NCBI GenBank assembly: GCA_038851035.1
Contig: JAWCLH010000002.1
Coordinates: forward strand, 97,626 to 161,625
DNA: 64,000 nt
Direction: 5' to 3'
DNA from: Thermoplasmata archaeon
GTDB taxonomy: Archaea > Thermoplasmatota > DTKX01 > VGTL01
Numbering within the stretch: position 1 is the first letter of the stretch; each line of letters begins with the position of its first letter. The position numbers were made by a program, and so were the translations under genes. Below the pieces are notes generated by a model that saw only the letters and a program-made list of their open reading frames with translations, made no database searches and was not told where the DNA came from. Below are positions 8,771 through 17,806 of this stretch, one piece after another.

Positions 8771-8886
8771 GCCGCTGAGCTCCGGCGAGAACTGAAGCCG
8801 GGCAAATGACATCCGGCGAATGCAACCATTGTAGAAAGCTATTTAACTCCACAAGAATTATCTGCGCTTAATACGGGTGAGAGGGA

Positions 8887-9876
8887 ATGGCCTACCCCGG
8901 TTACCAGCCTGGACCCGCGCCTCCTCCAGCTGAGTACGGGAGCGGATACGGGGAGTTTCCATATGGGGGGGGAGTAGAGGGCCCGGAGCAGGCGGAAGAG
9001 GGGCCTGAAGAGGACTACGGGTACCTCAGCCCAAAAATCGTGTTGCTCAGGCGCATCAAGGGCGTCATTCTGGTCGTTGAGTTTCTCGTCATGCTCATTC
9101 TGATGTACATTGCCTATTCACAGAGAATGGCCGAGTTCGAGGGCCTTAGCCAGAAGCCGATTCTACCCCTTGAGCCGATTCTCTTCACGGCGCTATTAAT
9201 GGGCGTCGCAATGGCCATCACGGGCATAGTCTTCCGTCTCCTTGAAATCAAGGCCACGGAGAGCAGCAGCCAGAGGGTTCTCCTCGCCCACACCGCCTTC
9301 CGCGGAGCCCTGACAGGGATGATAGTAGCGCTGGTCTTCTTCATTTTGCTTTATTATATCCCGCCGAGCGAGAGTGGCAGGGAGCTAATGGCTTCCAAGG
9401 ACGACAGCGACAAGGGCTATGGGGAGGAGACCTACCGCTTCAAGACCCAGGACGAATTCCAAATAACTAAGGTGACGGACATAAAGGTGACCACGACCTC
9501 GCCCGTGGACATAGCGATAATCCCCAGAGACCTCTACGACAATTTCACGATTTATTACAGGCAATACGAAGAGGGTGACCGCAGCCTGGAGAACATCATG
9601 AATTTCTCGAAGGAAAATGGAATAGTCTTCAGCCAAAATGTCTCGATGTTACAGAAGGACGCCAGGAGCATGCCCTACGGCGAGCACAGAATCTACACCG
9701 TCATAAGGTCGGAGGGGGGGGTGCGAATTCACTATGAGATTCAGAGGGAGATTCAGCCGGGTCTGCTCGGCTCCCTTCTAACCTTCCTCCTGATTTTTGT
9801 CGTTCTTGACGGCGTGTGGATGGGCGTGGCCCTCGTCATCAAGCAGAAGTACAAAGAGCAGTCGATTTACAGATAG
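8887..9876 (+). CDS. Membrane protein of unknown function with Pro/Tyr-rich N-terminus
   Basis: 329 residues. The cytoplasmic start is rich in Pro, Gly, Tyr and Glu (1-50). Three hydrophobic segments (about 57-80, 97-118 and 138-156) precede a hydrophilic domain of about 130 residues, probably extracytoplasmic, rich in strands (DEFQITKVTDIKVTTTSPVDIAIIP). A final membrane segment near 297-317 and a short basic tail close the chain. Similar soluble domains appear in other archaeal membrane proteins, but I cannot name the family. A TATA-like CTATTTAA near 8838 lies about 45 bases upstream. purP follows in the same frame just after the stop. Confidence 0.8.
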   Translation: MAYPGYQPGPAPPPAEYGSGYGEFPYGGGVEGPEQAEEGPEEDYGYLSPKIVLLRRIKGVILVVEFLVMLILMYIAYSQRMAEFEGLSQKPILPLEPILFTALLMGVAMAITGIVFRLLEIKATESSSQRVLLAHTAFRGALTGMIVALVFFILLYYIPPSESGRELMASKDDSDKGYGEETYRFKTQDEFQITKVTDIKVTTTSPVDIAIIPRDLYDNFTIYYRQYEEGDRSLENIMNFSKENGIVFSQNVSMLQKDARSMPYGEHRIYTVIRSEGGVRIHYEIQREIQPGLLGSLLTFLLIFVVLDGVWMGVALVIKQKYKEQSIYR

Positions 9877-9942
9877 GGCGGTGGGAGCCTGCTCGGACCG
9901 GAAGAGATCTCGAATATCATCCGCGAATACGATGAGAAGAGG

Positions 9943-11046
9943 GTGCGAATCGGGGCAATAGCCTCGCACTCGGCGCTGGACGTCTTCGACGGCGCCATCG
10001 AAGAGGGCTTCCGAACAGTCGCGGTCTGTCAGAGGGGCAGGGAGGCGACCTACGCCCGCTACTTTCGGGCCCTGCGGGACGGGAAGGGGAGTTTGCTCAG
10101 AGGCGTGGTTGACGATGTGCTCATCCTCGACAGGTTCTCGCAGCTGCTGGACGAGGCGAACCAGGAGGCGCTGAGGAGTACGAGCACGCTCTTCGTTCCC
10201 AACAGGGCCCTGACGTCTTACCTCTCCATTGAAGACGTCGAGGACAGACTTCGCCTCCCACTCCTGGGGAGCCGAAACCTACTAGCGAGCGAGGAGAGGG
10301 GGAGGGGAAGAGATTACTACTGGATACTAGAAAGAGCGGGTCTCCCCTTCCCAGAGAGGGTAGACGACCCCAGAAACATAGACCGTCTTGTCATCGTAAA
10401 GCTGCACCACGCGGTCAAGAAACTCGAGAGGGGCTTCTTCACAGCCGCATCCTATGATGAATATAGGAAAAAGTCCGAGCAACTCGTCTCGCAGGGAGTG
10501 ATAACTCGTGAGGACCTCGCCGGCGCCCGCATCGAGCGCTATATTATAGGACCAGTTTTCAACCTCGATTTCTTCTACTCGCCCATTGAGGACAAGATGG
10601 AGAGAATCGAGCTTCTCGGAGTCGATTGGCGGTTTGAGAGCAGTCTGGACGGCCACGTCCGCCTCCCGGCGCCCCAGCAGCTCACGCTCGGCGAGGACCA
10701 GCGTAACCCCGAATACACCGTCTGCGGCCACAACTCAGCCACGCTCAGGGAATCCCTCCTCGAGAAGGCCTTCGCCCTGGCAGAGAAATACGTCAAGGCC
10801 ACGCAGGAGCACTACCCCCCCGGCATCATCGGCCCCTTTTGCCTCCAGACATGTGTGGACAAGGACCTCAATTTCTGGATATACGATGTGGCACCGAGGA
10901 CAGGGGGCGGGACCAACATCCACATGTGGTTGGGCCACCCTTATGGAAACGCCCTCTGGCGCATGCCGATGAGCACGGGGAGGAGGTGGGCGCGGGAGGT
11001 CAAGAGGGCAATAGAGACGGGGCAGCTCAATAAAATAGTAACCTAA
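9943..11046 (+). CDS. purP: 5-formaminoimidazole-4-carboxamide ribonucleotide synthetase (PurP)
   Basis: PurP makes FAICAR from AICAR using formate and ATP, the archaeal route through step nine of purine synthesis. ATP-grasp features are present: VIVKLHHAVKKLERGFF, the IERYIIGPVFNLDFFYSP block, and PPGIIGPFCLQ followed by the metal-binding GGGTNIHMW region. The GTG at 9943 is the first conventional start. However, the frame stays open back to the preceding stop at 9876, and the extra residues LGPEEISNIIREYDEKR match the first helix of PurP proteins. The native start may therefore be a CTG at 9889, with GGTGGG just upstream. The coordinate given is the conservative one. Confidence 0.9.
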   Translation: MRIGAIASHSALDVFDGAIEEGFRTVAVCQRGREATYARYFRALRDGKGSLLRGVVDDVLILDRFSQLLDEANQEALRSTSTLFVPNRALTSYLSIEDVEDRLRLPLLGSRNLLASEERGRGRDYYWILERAGLPFPERVDDPRNIDRLVIVKLHHAVKKLERGFFTAASYDEYRKKSEQLVSQGVITREDLAGARIERYIIGPVFNLDFFYSPIEDKMERIELLGVDWRFESSLDGHVRLPAPQQLTLGEDQRNPEYTVCGHNSATLRESLLEKAFALAEKYVKATQEHYPPGIIGPFCLQTCVDKDLNFWIYDVAPRTGGGTNIHMWLGHPYGNALWRMPMSTGRRWAREVKRAIETGQLNKIVT

Positions 11047-11109
11047 GCGAGGCCGCGGGGAAATGGGGTTTCATGGTCGGCCGCGGGCCGGGAGCCCCGG
11101 GGCCAGAGC

Positions 11110-12882
11110 TCAGGGAAATCCTAGGGAGTCCACGAATTCCTCTCTGAACTCAACGCTTCCGGCCATCTCTACATACCGAATTCGCCGCGCGATCTCTTCG
11201 GCCCTCCTCCTCTCCACTGTCGACAGGAGCATCATTCCCGCGCCCGTCGACGCAGCGTTCCCGAGGGAGAGAATTCTCTCCTCCTCCACCTGAGGGAGCA
11301 GGCCGATTCTCAGCGCGCTCCTCCTGTCAAGGTAATTGCCGAAGGCCCCGGCCAGAAGTATTCTCTCGAGCCCCGAAGGTGGGATTCCGGCTCGTCTCAG
11401 AAGGACCTTTGCCGCCGCGCAAATCGCGGCTTTGGCGAGCTGCAGATTGCGGACGTCGTCCTGTGATATATACACAATCGAAGGCCTCCGACTGAGCACA
11501 ACCCTCTTTCCCCACGCTCCGGTCTCCACCAATGGGTGATCGACGAGAGCGCCTCTACGGTCCAAAGCCCCGGCGTCGAGCAGCGCGGCGACAGCATCCA
11601 CAAGTCCCGAGCCAGCGATTCCGACCGGAGGCGCTCGGCCCGCGGTCTCTATCAGCAGGGCTCCTGTCCCTGCCCTCCCTCCAATGCGACGCCCTTGCCG
11701 GGATGATGCGCCCGTACGCGAGACGGGGACGCCTGCGATATTTTGGCCACGCCCTCCCCACCCCGAAAGGTCCTCCTCGCCCTCACCCTTCAGCCTAACG
11801 GTGACTATGGCTCCGTCCGCGGCTCTCATACCGCACTCTATTTGCGCCCCCTCGAAGGCTGGTCCGGCGGCGGCGGTGGTCCCCATCACAGTTCCGTTGA
11901 AGGCGAGCAGAACCTCGCCGTTCGTGCCTAGGTCAATGTAAAGCGTCGGGCCCTCGCTCCGGTCGAGTCCTGCGGCTAGGGCACCAGCCACGGCGTCGGA
12001 GCCGAGGAAGCCATCGACCACAGGCGGCACATAGGCGCGGGCCAGGGGATGAGTTGCGACCCCCAGCTCTTTAGCGGCCAGGCCTCTCGGCTCGCGTGCG
12101 GCGGGGGCGTAGGGAGCTTCCGCGAGCGTGTTGAGGGGGAGCCCAAGGAGGCAGTGGTGCATGAAGGTGTTGCCCACCGCACAGATGTCAAATAGCTCGC
12201 GCACTGAAATTCCCACCGTTCCACAGACCCTAGCGCTCAGGGCGTTTATCTCCGATAAAAGCGACTCTCTAAGCCTCCTCTCGCCCCCCTTCTCGCCCAT
12301 AGCGAATGCTATTCTAGTGACAATGTCCTCCCCCATCTCGGTCTGTGGGTTGAGGGAGGCCCCGACGGCCAGTCTCTCCCCGCTTTTCAGATCAAATACG
12401 GACGCGACTAGCGTCGTGGTGCCGAGGTCCAGAGCGATTCCGCAGAGTTTGCGCGGCTTTTTCCTCAAGCCATGGGCTTCGTTCTTCTCTCTTGACACCA
12501 GAGACCACGTCCCGTTTCTGCGGACAAGCGCAACATCTGGTCGCGGCTCAACTCTTACATACACCCCCTCGGTCAGGACCCGGGCGGAGCTGGAGAGCGT
12601 GGAGGGAGGAATCTCAACCACGAGACGGCCCCGTGCCACCGTACGGCAGGCTAGGGCTTCCCTCTTTTTTCTTTCTTTGACCATATATATTCTGCACTTC
12701 CCGCAGGTGCCCACACCACCGCACACGCCGCCAATAGAGAGGCCCGCGAGCCGGGCAGCGCTCACGAGGTCGGTTCCGTGGGGGACCCTCACGCACCTTC
12801 CAAAGGGCCTGAATAGAACACTTGCAATACGTCCGGACCCGGAAGGCTCAGCGTATCCTTCCCTTCGCCTTTTTCCCGGCAT
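11110..12882 (-). CDS. RACo-like 2Fe-2S/ASKHA ATPase (DUF4445), corrinoid-protein activator homologue
   Basis: 590 residues. The N-terminal ferredoxin-like domain has cysteines at 54, 60, 63 and 79 (CX5CX2CX15C), as in [2Fe-2S] proteins. The C-terminal part is an actin/Hsp70-type (ASKHA) fold beginning CGIALDLGTTTLVASVFD, with NPQTEMGEDIVTRI, the TLYIDLGTNGE phosphate loop and the late ILLAGAFGNYLD. RACo proteins reduce inactivated Co(II) corrinoid proteins at the cost of ATP. No corrinoid protein or methyltransferase is in this window, so the partner is unknown, but a Co/Ni importer lies at 53-56 kb. The 5' end overlaps the small membrane-protein gene by 35 bases. Confidence 0.88.
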   Translation of the reverse strand: MPGKRRREGYAEPSGSGRIASVLFRPFGRCVRVPHGTDLVSAARLAGLSIGGVCGGVGTCGKCRIYMVKERKKREALACRTVARGRLVVEIPPSTLSSSARVLTEGVYVRVEPRPDVALVRRNGTWSLVSREKNEAHGLRKKPRKLCGIALDLGTTTLVASVFDLKSGERLAVGASLNPQTEMGEDIVTRIAFAMGEKGGERRLRESLLSEINALSARVCGTVGISVRELFDICAVGNTFMHHCLLGLPLNTLAEAPYAPAAREPRGLAAKELGVATHPLARAYVPPVVDGFLGSDAVAGALAAGLDRSEGPTLYIDLGTNGEVLLAFNGTVMGTTAAAGPAFEGAQIECGMRAADGAIVTVRLKGEGEEDLSGWGGRGQNIAGVPVSRTGASSRQGRRIGGRAGTGALLIETAGRAPPVGIAGSGLVDAVAALLDAGALDRRGALVDHPLVETGAWGKRVVLSRRPSIVYISQDDVRNLQLAKAAICAAAKVLLRRAGIPPSGLERILLAGAFGNYLDRRSALRIGLLPQVEEERILSLGNAASTGAGMMLLSTVERRRAEEIARRIRYVEMAGSVEFREEFVDSLGFP

Positions 12883-13129
12883 TCTCCCCCCTCGCCCCGC
12901 CGTGCTCCTCCCCTTCGCATGGTGAGGCGGAGATGAATATCAAGCTGAGGGCGACCATCAGCGCAACCTGAATCAGGATGTGGATGCTGTCCAGTTTGTA
13001 GAGGCCGAGACCGAAGGTCAGGGCCACACCCATCCTGGTGCTGACCGCCCAGATCACATCCCCGATTGAAATCAAGGGGATGCACCAGAGAACCACCCTC
13101 AGCCAAGACCCCTTCTTCAATTCAACCAC
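12848..13129 (-). CDS. Small membrane protein, hypothetical
   Basis: 93 residues with three hydrophobic stretches (about 10-30, 32-45 and 48-68) and a basic Gly-rich tail. No family is recognised. The GTG start lies 25 bases downstream of one arm of an inverted repeat that looks like a BRE/TATA element. Its last 35 bases overlap the RACo-like gene, so the two are probably one transcript. Confidence 0.6.
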   Translation of the reverse strand: MVELKKGSWLRVVLWCIPLISIGDVIWAVSTRMGVALTFGLGLYKLDSIHILIQVALMVALSLIFISASPCEGEEHGGARGENAGKKAKGRIR

Positions 13130-13153
13130 GCCTTAGAATTTTAACGATACAAT

Positions 13154-13216
13154 TTAATTGTTTTGGTCCAGTGCTCGCGCGGGGATTTAGGTCAGGGAGA
13201 AAGCCAAAACAATTAA
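13154..13216. promoter_or_regulatory. Symmetric divergent promoter: 13-bp perfect inverted repeat
   Basis: TTAATTGTTTTGG at 13154-13166 is repeated as its exact reverse complement CCAAAACAATTAA at 13204-13216, 37 bases apart. Read outward from each side, the element is CCAAAAC (BRE-like) plus AATTAA (TATA-like). One copy sits 25 bases before the GTG of the minus-strand gene (13129) and the other 40 bases before the ATG of the plus-strand exporter (13256). The identity of the two copies goes beyond what basal elements need, so a shared regulator site is possible. Confidence 0.55.
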
Positions 13217-13255
13217 TCCCAAGAGGGGAATACCCATTGAGCGGGAAGAGATGGA

Positions 13256-15952
13256 ATGGGTTTGAGGGACTTTGTTGCGGAACTGGACCGACGCCTCGAC
13301 AGGAGGCTGGAGGGGCTTCCGGACCTCTCTTCCAGAGCGGACCGGGAGAGATACCGTGCTTCGGTTCAGGATTACGTCTCCAGGGCGACCCGGAGGGCCG
13401 GGGCGACAATCAAGAGTCTCGACGAACTCGGCGACAGATACGCCGGAAAGCTGAGGCCCAGGAGGGGAACTTGGGACAGAATCATTGACTTCTCGACCAA
13501 TCACCCATTTCAGATTTTCATCATTCTCACAATAATCACAGCGATTATCGGCTCGCAAGCCGTCAATATCCCCAAGTACATGAGAGGCGACATGGAGATA
13601 TACCTCCCCCCGGACCACGAGGCAACAAAAATACTCGAGGAGGTCAGGAGGGATTACTCCACAGATGTTATCGTGATCTACATAAAGGCAAAGGACACCG
13701 ATGGAGACGGGAAGGTGGAGAACCTGACCAGCGTTCCGGTCCTGCTCGAGATGAGTCGCTTCGAGGGCGACGACCTAAACAGGAACGCGCCGGACGAGAG
13801 GGACCGGGGCATAGACCCGGACAAGGACGACGGTGGCAAGAACGACCGCGTGAGGTACTGCCTGAGTATCTCCACGATTATCAAGGAGCTAAACAGCACA
13901 CCAGCGCGTATAGCGCGGGCCCTACAGCTCCCCCCTGTTGCGGGCTCTTACGCCATTCCGCCGGATCAGGAGACCATAGACGCAATAGTCAACACAATTC
14001 CCGAAGAGCAGAAAGCCAGCCTTCTCAAGGACACCGACGGCGACGGGATCTATGACAGGGCAGCCATCATAATCGGCGTGCGCGCGGGCACAAGCCCTTC
14101 CTACATAGTGGGAAAAGTGGACGCACTCCTGAAGCGCTACGATTCGCAGAGCTGCGAGATGATAAATACAGGGCCTATGACCGTCATAGAAAAGATTCAG
14201 GGCAGAACAATATACGAGTTCATTAAGGTCATGCCCTTCACCATCATCTATCTCTTCATCGTTCTCTATTTTTTTCACAGAACCCTCAAAGCCCCCCTGC
14301 TCGCCCTGGTCCCTGTGGCCTACGCGCTCGTCATAACCTTCGGAATCGTCGGCGCCCTCCACGAGCGCCTGATAATCAGTCCCCAGATTGCGTTGGTGGC
14401 GCCGGTGATGCTGGCCCTCGGAATCTCCTATGGCGTCTACATCGCCAATCGCTTCAGCGAGGAGAGGAAAGGCACGTCAGTCGAGAAGGCTCGCGTGGCA
14501 GCCAAGGCGATGAATGCCGCAATCCTCCTCTCTGCGGGAACGACCTCCATAGGCTTCGGCTCGCTGATGTTCGGCACCCTTCCGCCGATAGCGGTGATGG
14601 GGATGGCCCTCGCTCTGGGCATCATGCTCACATACGCCCTGACTATGGTGATGGTCCCGATCCTGACCGTTCTTCTCAATTATAAAAAAAGAAAGGAGTG
14701 GAGGGGCTGGAGGAGGTTCGCCGCCGTCCCCTCGGACCACAGGAAGAAGACCCTCGTTGCCTTTATTGCGCTGATTCTCCTCTCCCTCTTGCTCATCCCC
14801 TCGGTGAGGTTCAACGCGGACTACATGGCGATGGCTCCCTCCGACGACCCTGCCTTCGTCAGCATGAATGAGTATTCCCGGACGATGGGCGGGGGCCAGA
14901 TAGGGATGGTGATTGTGCGCGGCGCACCCGACTGTGCCAGGAACATCCAGGTTCTGGACAGCATCGAGGCGCTCGAGGGCCGCATCGGTCTTGCCCCCTA
15001 TACGAACTGTATGAGCGTTGTGGATATAATGAAAATGGTCAAAACACCGGACGAGATAACGATACCGAGGTACGGGACCGTTCACATCGGTGTCAACATC
15101 AGCTTCTGGGACGCCGTTCACATGTGGGGCCCTGACAGAGTCAAAGAGTTCCTCGTCAACCTCTTCTACTCCTCTCTCAGCACGGAGATGAGGGGCTTCC
15201 TGGTCAACGCCGACTACTCGAAAACCCTGATTTATGTGTTCCAGCCCATGCTGGACATCGAGGGGACCAGAAAGGCGGTCGAGGGTGTGAATAAGGCTGT
15301 GGATGAGATTCCCCTCGTGATGAGCACCGCCTCGCACCTGACCGGAGTGGCGGCGATTCAGCTCGCCGTAAATGACCTCCTGATTCAGGGCCAACTCACT
15401 TCCCTTGCGGTCTGCATCCTTGCCTCCTGCCTAGTCCTCACAGTTGTTTTCCGCTCCTGGAGGCTTGCGGTCTTCACAATAGTCCCGTGCTGCGTCGTCG
15501 TCGGTCTGGAGCCGTTGGTGCTCGTGGGCATCAACATCCCACTCTCCGTCGTGACAGTGATGATTGGCTCCATCGCAATAGGGACGGGCGTGGACTTCAG
15601 CATTCAGATATCCCAGAGGGTCCGGGCCGGCGGCCTGAGCATCGAGTCGGTCAAGAGCGCGGTCGAGAACTGCGGGGTTTCGTTCGTAGAGGCTACGGTA
15701 ACGATGATAATCGGCTTCATGGCGGTCCTCGTCTCTCCGGGCGCTTTAGTCGACCTAGCGATGGGCGTGCAGCCGAGGGACTGGCTCATAATGGGCGTCC
15801 CGATACAGTCGGTCCGAGAGTTTGTGCTCATGATTCAGATTCTCCTCGGCCTGAACGCTCTCGCAGCGATTTTCATCCTTCCCGCGATATACACAGTGTG
15901 GTTGAGGTTCAGAGAGGCGGAAAAGCTAAGAATTGAGCGCGAGGGTTGGTAG
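13256..15952 (+). CDS. RND-superfamily (MMPL/HAE3-type) exporter with acidic Ca-binding-like loops
   Basis: 898 residues. After a charged cytoplasmic N-terminus of about 75 residues comes the first membrane helix (about 84-104), then an extracellular loop, six helices of a sterol-sensing-like domain (MLALGISYGVYIANRFSEE), a short cytoplasmic linker, and the same plan repeated (GSIAIGTGVDFSIQISQRV). This two-fold architecture is diagnostic of proton-driven RND exporters, and archaeal HAE3 members are thought to move lipids or hopanoid-like compounds. Unusually, the first loop carries two DxDGDG motifs (147-153 and 259-267) and a further Asp-rich stretch (180-196), like calcium-binding TSP3/dockerin loops. 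Its promoter is one half of the symmetric divergent element. Confidence 0.92.
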   Translation: MGLRDFVAELDRRLDRRLEGLPDLSSRADRERYRASVQDYVSRATRRAGATIKSLDELGDRYAGKLRPRRGTWDRIIDFSTNHPFQIFIILTIITAIIGSQAVNIPKYMRGDMEIYLPPDHEATKILEEVRRDYSTDVIVIYIKAKDTDGDGKVENLTSVPVLLEMSRFEGDDLNRNAPDERDRGIDPDKDDGGKNDRVRYCLSISTIIKELNSTPARIARALQLPPVAGSYAIPPDQETIDAIVNTIPEEQKASLLKDTDGDGIYDRAAIIIGVRAGTSPSYIVGKVDALLKRYDSQSCEMINTGPMTVIEKIQGRTIYEFIKVMPFTIIYLFIVLYFFHRTLKAPLLALVPVAYALVITFGIVGALHERLIISPQIALVAPVMLALGISYGVYIANRFSEERKGTSVEKARVAAKAMNAAILLSAGTTSIGFGSLMFGTLPPIAVMGMALALGIMLTYALTMVMVPILTVLLNYKKRKEWRGWRRFAAVPSDHRKKTLVAFIALILLSLLLIPSVRFNADYMAMAPSDDPAFVSMNEYSRTMGGGQIGMVIVRGAPDCARNIQVLDSIEALEGRIGLAPYTNCMSVVDIMKMVKTPDEITIPRYGTVHIGVNISFWDAVHMWGPDRVKEFLVNLFYSSLSTEMRGFLVNADYSKTLIYVFQPMLDIEGTRKAVEGVNKAVDEIPLVMSTASHLTGVAAIQLAVNDLLIQGQLTSLAVCILASCLVLTVVFRSWRLAVFTIVPCCVVVGLEPLVLVGINIPLSVVTVMIGSIAIGTGVDFSIQISQRVRAGGLSIESVKSAVENCGVSFVEATVTMIIGFMAVLVSPGALVDLAMGVQPRDWLIMGVPIQSVREFVLMIQILLGLNALAAIFILPAIYTVWLRFREAEKLRIEREGW

Positions 15953-16165
15953 GTGTGGGTGCGGCTGTAGCGACACCACGCGAAGGTTTAGGTACGACCC
16001 CCGGCTATTCGGAAAAAGAGGGTCCGGCAATACGCCACCATCGTGGATTTGTAGTAGCCAAAACCTTAAATCACCAGACTCAGATGCCAATCATAATCGG
16101 AGGACGGCGCAGGCCGCCCGTAAAGTCCGGTGCATAAGCGAACTAAACTATGGAGCGGTGATGGA

Positions 16166-17347
16166 ATGAGGCGCATGTGGGCTGGAATCGTAGTACTTGT
16201 TGTGACGGCGATGTTGATTGCCGGATGCCCGAGCGAAGCTAACAAAGCCCCGAAGGCGAGCATGACGGCAGAGAAAGTGGTTCTTTTCGTCGGAGATACC
16301 GCGGTCTTCAACGCATCTGCCTCGAAGGACCCCGATGGGAAAATCAAGTCTTATATCTGGGCTTTCGGCGATGGGGCTACGCTGACCGAGACAAAGAACA
16401 AGAGCGCGACCCATCAGTACACGCAGGCCGGTGTCTACAACGTCACTCTGACAGTCAAGGACGATAAGGGGGCGAAGTCGAAACCAATCACCACTGTCAT
16501 CGTAGTGGCGCCCCTTCCCGTTGCCAGCGTGTCCAGCGCCCTCACCTTCGAGAATATCACATTTTCTCTCGACACATCTGCGCTCGGGGATAGGCTGTCT
16601 GAAATAGAGTGGAATTTTGCGGACGGGACCGCCGCCCAGAAAGGTGCGTCGGTCTCCCACCAGTTCAAGGACAATGGGACCTATGATGTGGTTGCGAAAA
16701 TAACCTGCTCGGGCCAGACGGCCTCGGCAAAGGTTTCCGTTGGAATCACAAACAGGCATCCCGTGGCTAATATAAGCATATCCTCCCCGGCACCTTACTA
16801 CTCGAACAGAGCGATAGAGTTCACAGGGGCAGCCTCTGGCGACTTGGACGGGACTATAGTCAACTACTCCTGGGACTTCGGGGATGGAAAAAGGGAGAAC
16901 GGAACCAGTGTCAGTCATAAATACCTCACGCCGGGCGTATATAACATCGTTCTGACGGTTACTGACGACGACGGCGCCACGGGCTCGAGCACCTTCAACA
17001 TCACGGTCGAGAAGGATCTAATAATAAAGAATGTGACCGTGGAGACGTACGTCGACCCAACCAACCACACCAGAGCAAACCTCCAGATAAAAATCGAAAA
17101 TAAGGGCGACGCCAAGAGCCCCGGCAGCATACTCATCAACGTCACCTCCTACAAAGCCGACAGGAGCATTAAGATAGACAACAACTCCACCACCAACGAG
17201 GGGACCTGGGAGCCCAACACTCCCGGCAACTCAGTCTCCGTGAACGAGCTCCTAACAGATGGCTTCGATGTCGACGGGACCTGGTACTTCATCGAGGTGC
17301 AATACCAAGGAACAGTTATAGACAGCGGCTGGTACAAGAAAGGCTGA
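16166..17347 (+). CDS. Lipoprotein with three PKD domains
   Basis: 393 residues from ATG 16166. GGTGATGG lies just upstream, and this start gives a compact signal peptide ending in the lipobox LIAGC, so the mature protein should be lipid-anchored outside the membrane. Three PKD domains follow, two with the classical W.FGDG core (WAFGDGA, WDFGDGK) and the middle one with WNFADGT. The last about 110 residues (KDLIIKNVTVETYVDP...) form a CARDB- or FxLYD-like beta domain. PKD domains usually mediate protein or glycan contacts at the cell surface. A TATA-like CTTAAATC near 16065 implies a leader of about 75 bases. Confidence 0.9.
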   Translation: MRRMWAGIVVLVVTAMLIAGCPSEANKAPKASMTAEKVVLFVGDTAVFNASASKDPDGKIKSYIWAFGDGATLTETKNKSATHQYTQAGVYNVTLTVKDDKGAKSKPITTVIVVAPLPVASVSSALTFENITFSLDTSALGDRLSEIEWNFADGTAAQKGASVSHQFKDNGTYDVVAKITCSGQTASAKVSVGITNRHPVANISISSPAPYYSNRAIEFTGAASGDLDGTIVNYSWDFGDGKRENGTSVSHKYLTPGVYNIVLTVTDDDGATGSSTFNITVEKDLIIKNVTVETYVDPTNHTRANLQIKIENKGDAKSPGSILINVTSYKADRSIKIDNNSTTNEGTWEPNTPGNSVSVNELLTDGFDVDGTWYFIEVQYQGTVIDSGWYKKG

Positions 17348-17391
17348 GAGCAGAAGAAGGCTGACGGAGCGCGTGGTTCCTCTCCCCGAAA

Positions 17392-17401
17392 TTATTTTTT
17401 T
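17392..17401 (+). terminator. T-rich terminator after the PKD lipoprotein
   Basis: TTATTTTTTT about 45 bases downstream of the lipoprotein stop fits the U-tract termination used in archaea. No stem is needed and none is convincing. Confidence 0.5.
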
Positions 17402-17494
17402 CCCAGCGCCAGTCAAATCTATGGGCGGTAATCCATCCACTCCCTTCGCCTTTTTATTACGCTCCCTGCCCGCCGCTCCGCCCGCGGCAACTGA

Positions 17495-17806
17495 TTGAGT
17501 GGAGGGACTCGGCATGAAGCCTGTCTCGAGCTCGCGACCTCGTGGGACAAGAACGTTGTGATATATTTCAAAGCTACCGACGGTGGCCTGCATAATCGTG
17601 TACGAGAAATCTACACGGGGTCCCAAGCAATCTCAAAAGCAGGAGGCTGCGTTTGCGTCAAGGTCGATAGCGACGGGAGACCAGCTCCCCCGTTTGGGCA
17701 CGGAATCGAAGCTCGACCCAACATGTTCCTTTATAAGGCCTCGAGAGCCGGAGTAGGCAGGGTCGGGGTTATTGGCATGGTGGACGATTCTCTTTTTAAG
17801 ACGTAG
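17495..17806 (+). CDS. Possible small thioredoxin-fold protein without CxxC
   Basis: 103 residues, TTG start directly after an in-frame stop. KNVVIYFKAT, then CVCVKVDSDGRPAPPFGHGIEARPNMFLYKAS, follows the thioredoxin order of strand, helix, strand (VKVD), cis-Pro loop (EARPNMFLYK). The catalytic WCxxC position reads TDGGLH. A TATA-like TTTTTATTA near 17450 gives plausible spacing. It could be a non-redox relative or a decaying remnant. If it is not a gene, bases 17402-17988 hold nothing else I recognise. Confidence 0.4.
   Translation: MSGGTRHEACLELATSWDKNVVIYFKATDGGLHNRVREIYTGSQAISKAGGCVCVKVDSDGRPAPPFGHGIEARPNMFLYKASRAGVGRVGVIGMVDDSLFKT

Noticed and set aside
16100..16165. Possible structured leader or riboswitch before the PKD lipoprotein (CGGC-GCAG-GCCG stem)
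   Set aside because: Only one short stem is visible and no known riboswitch core matches.
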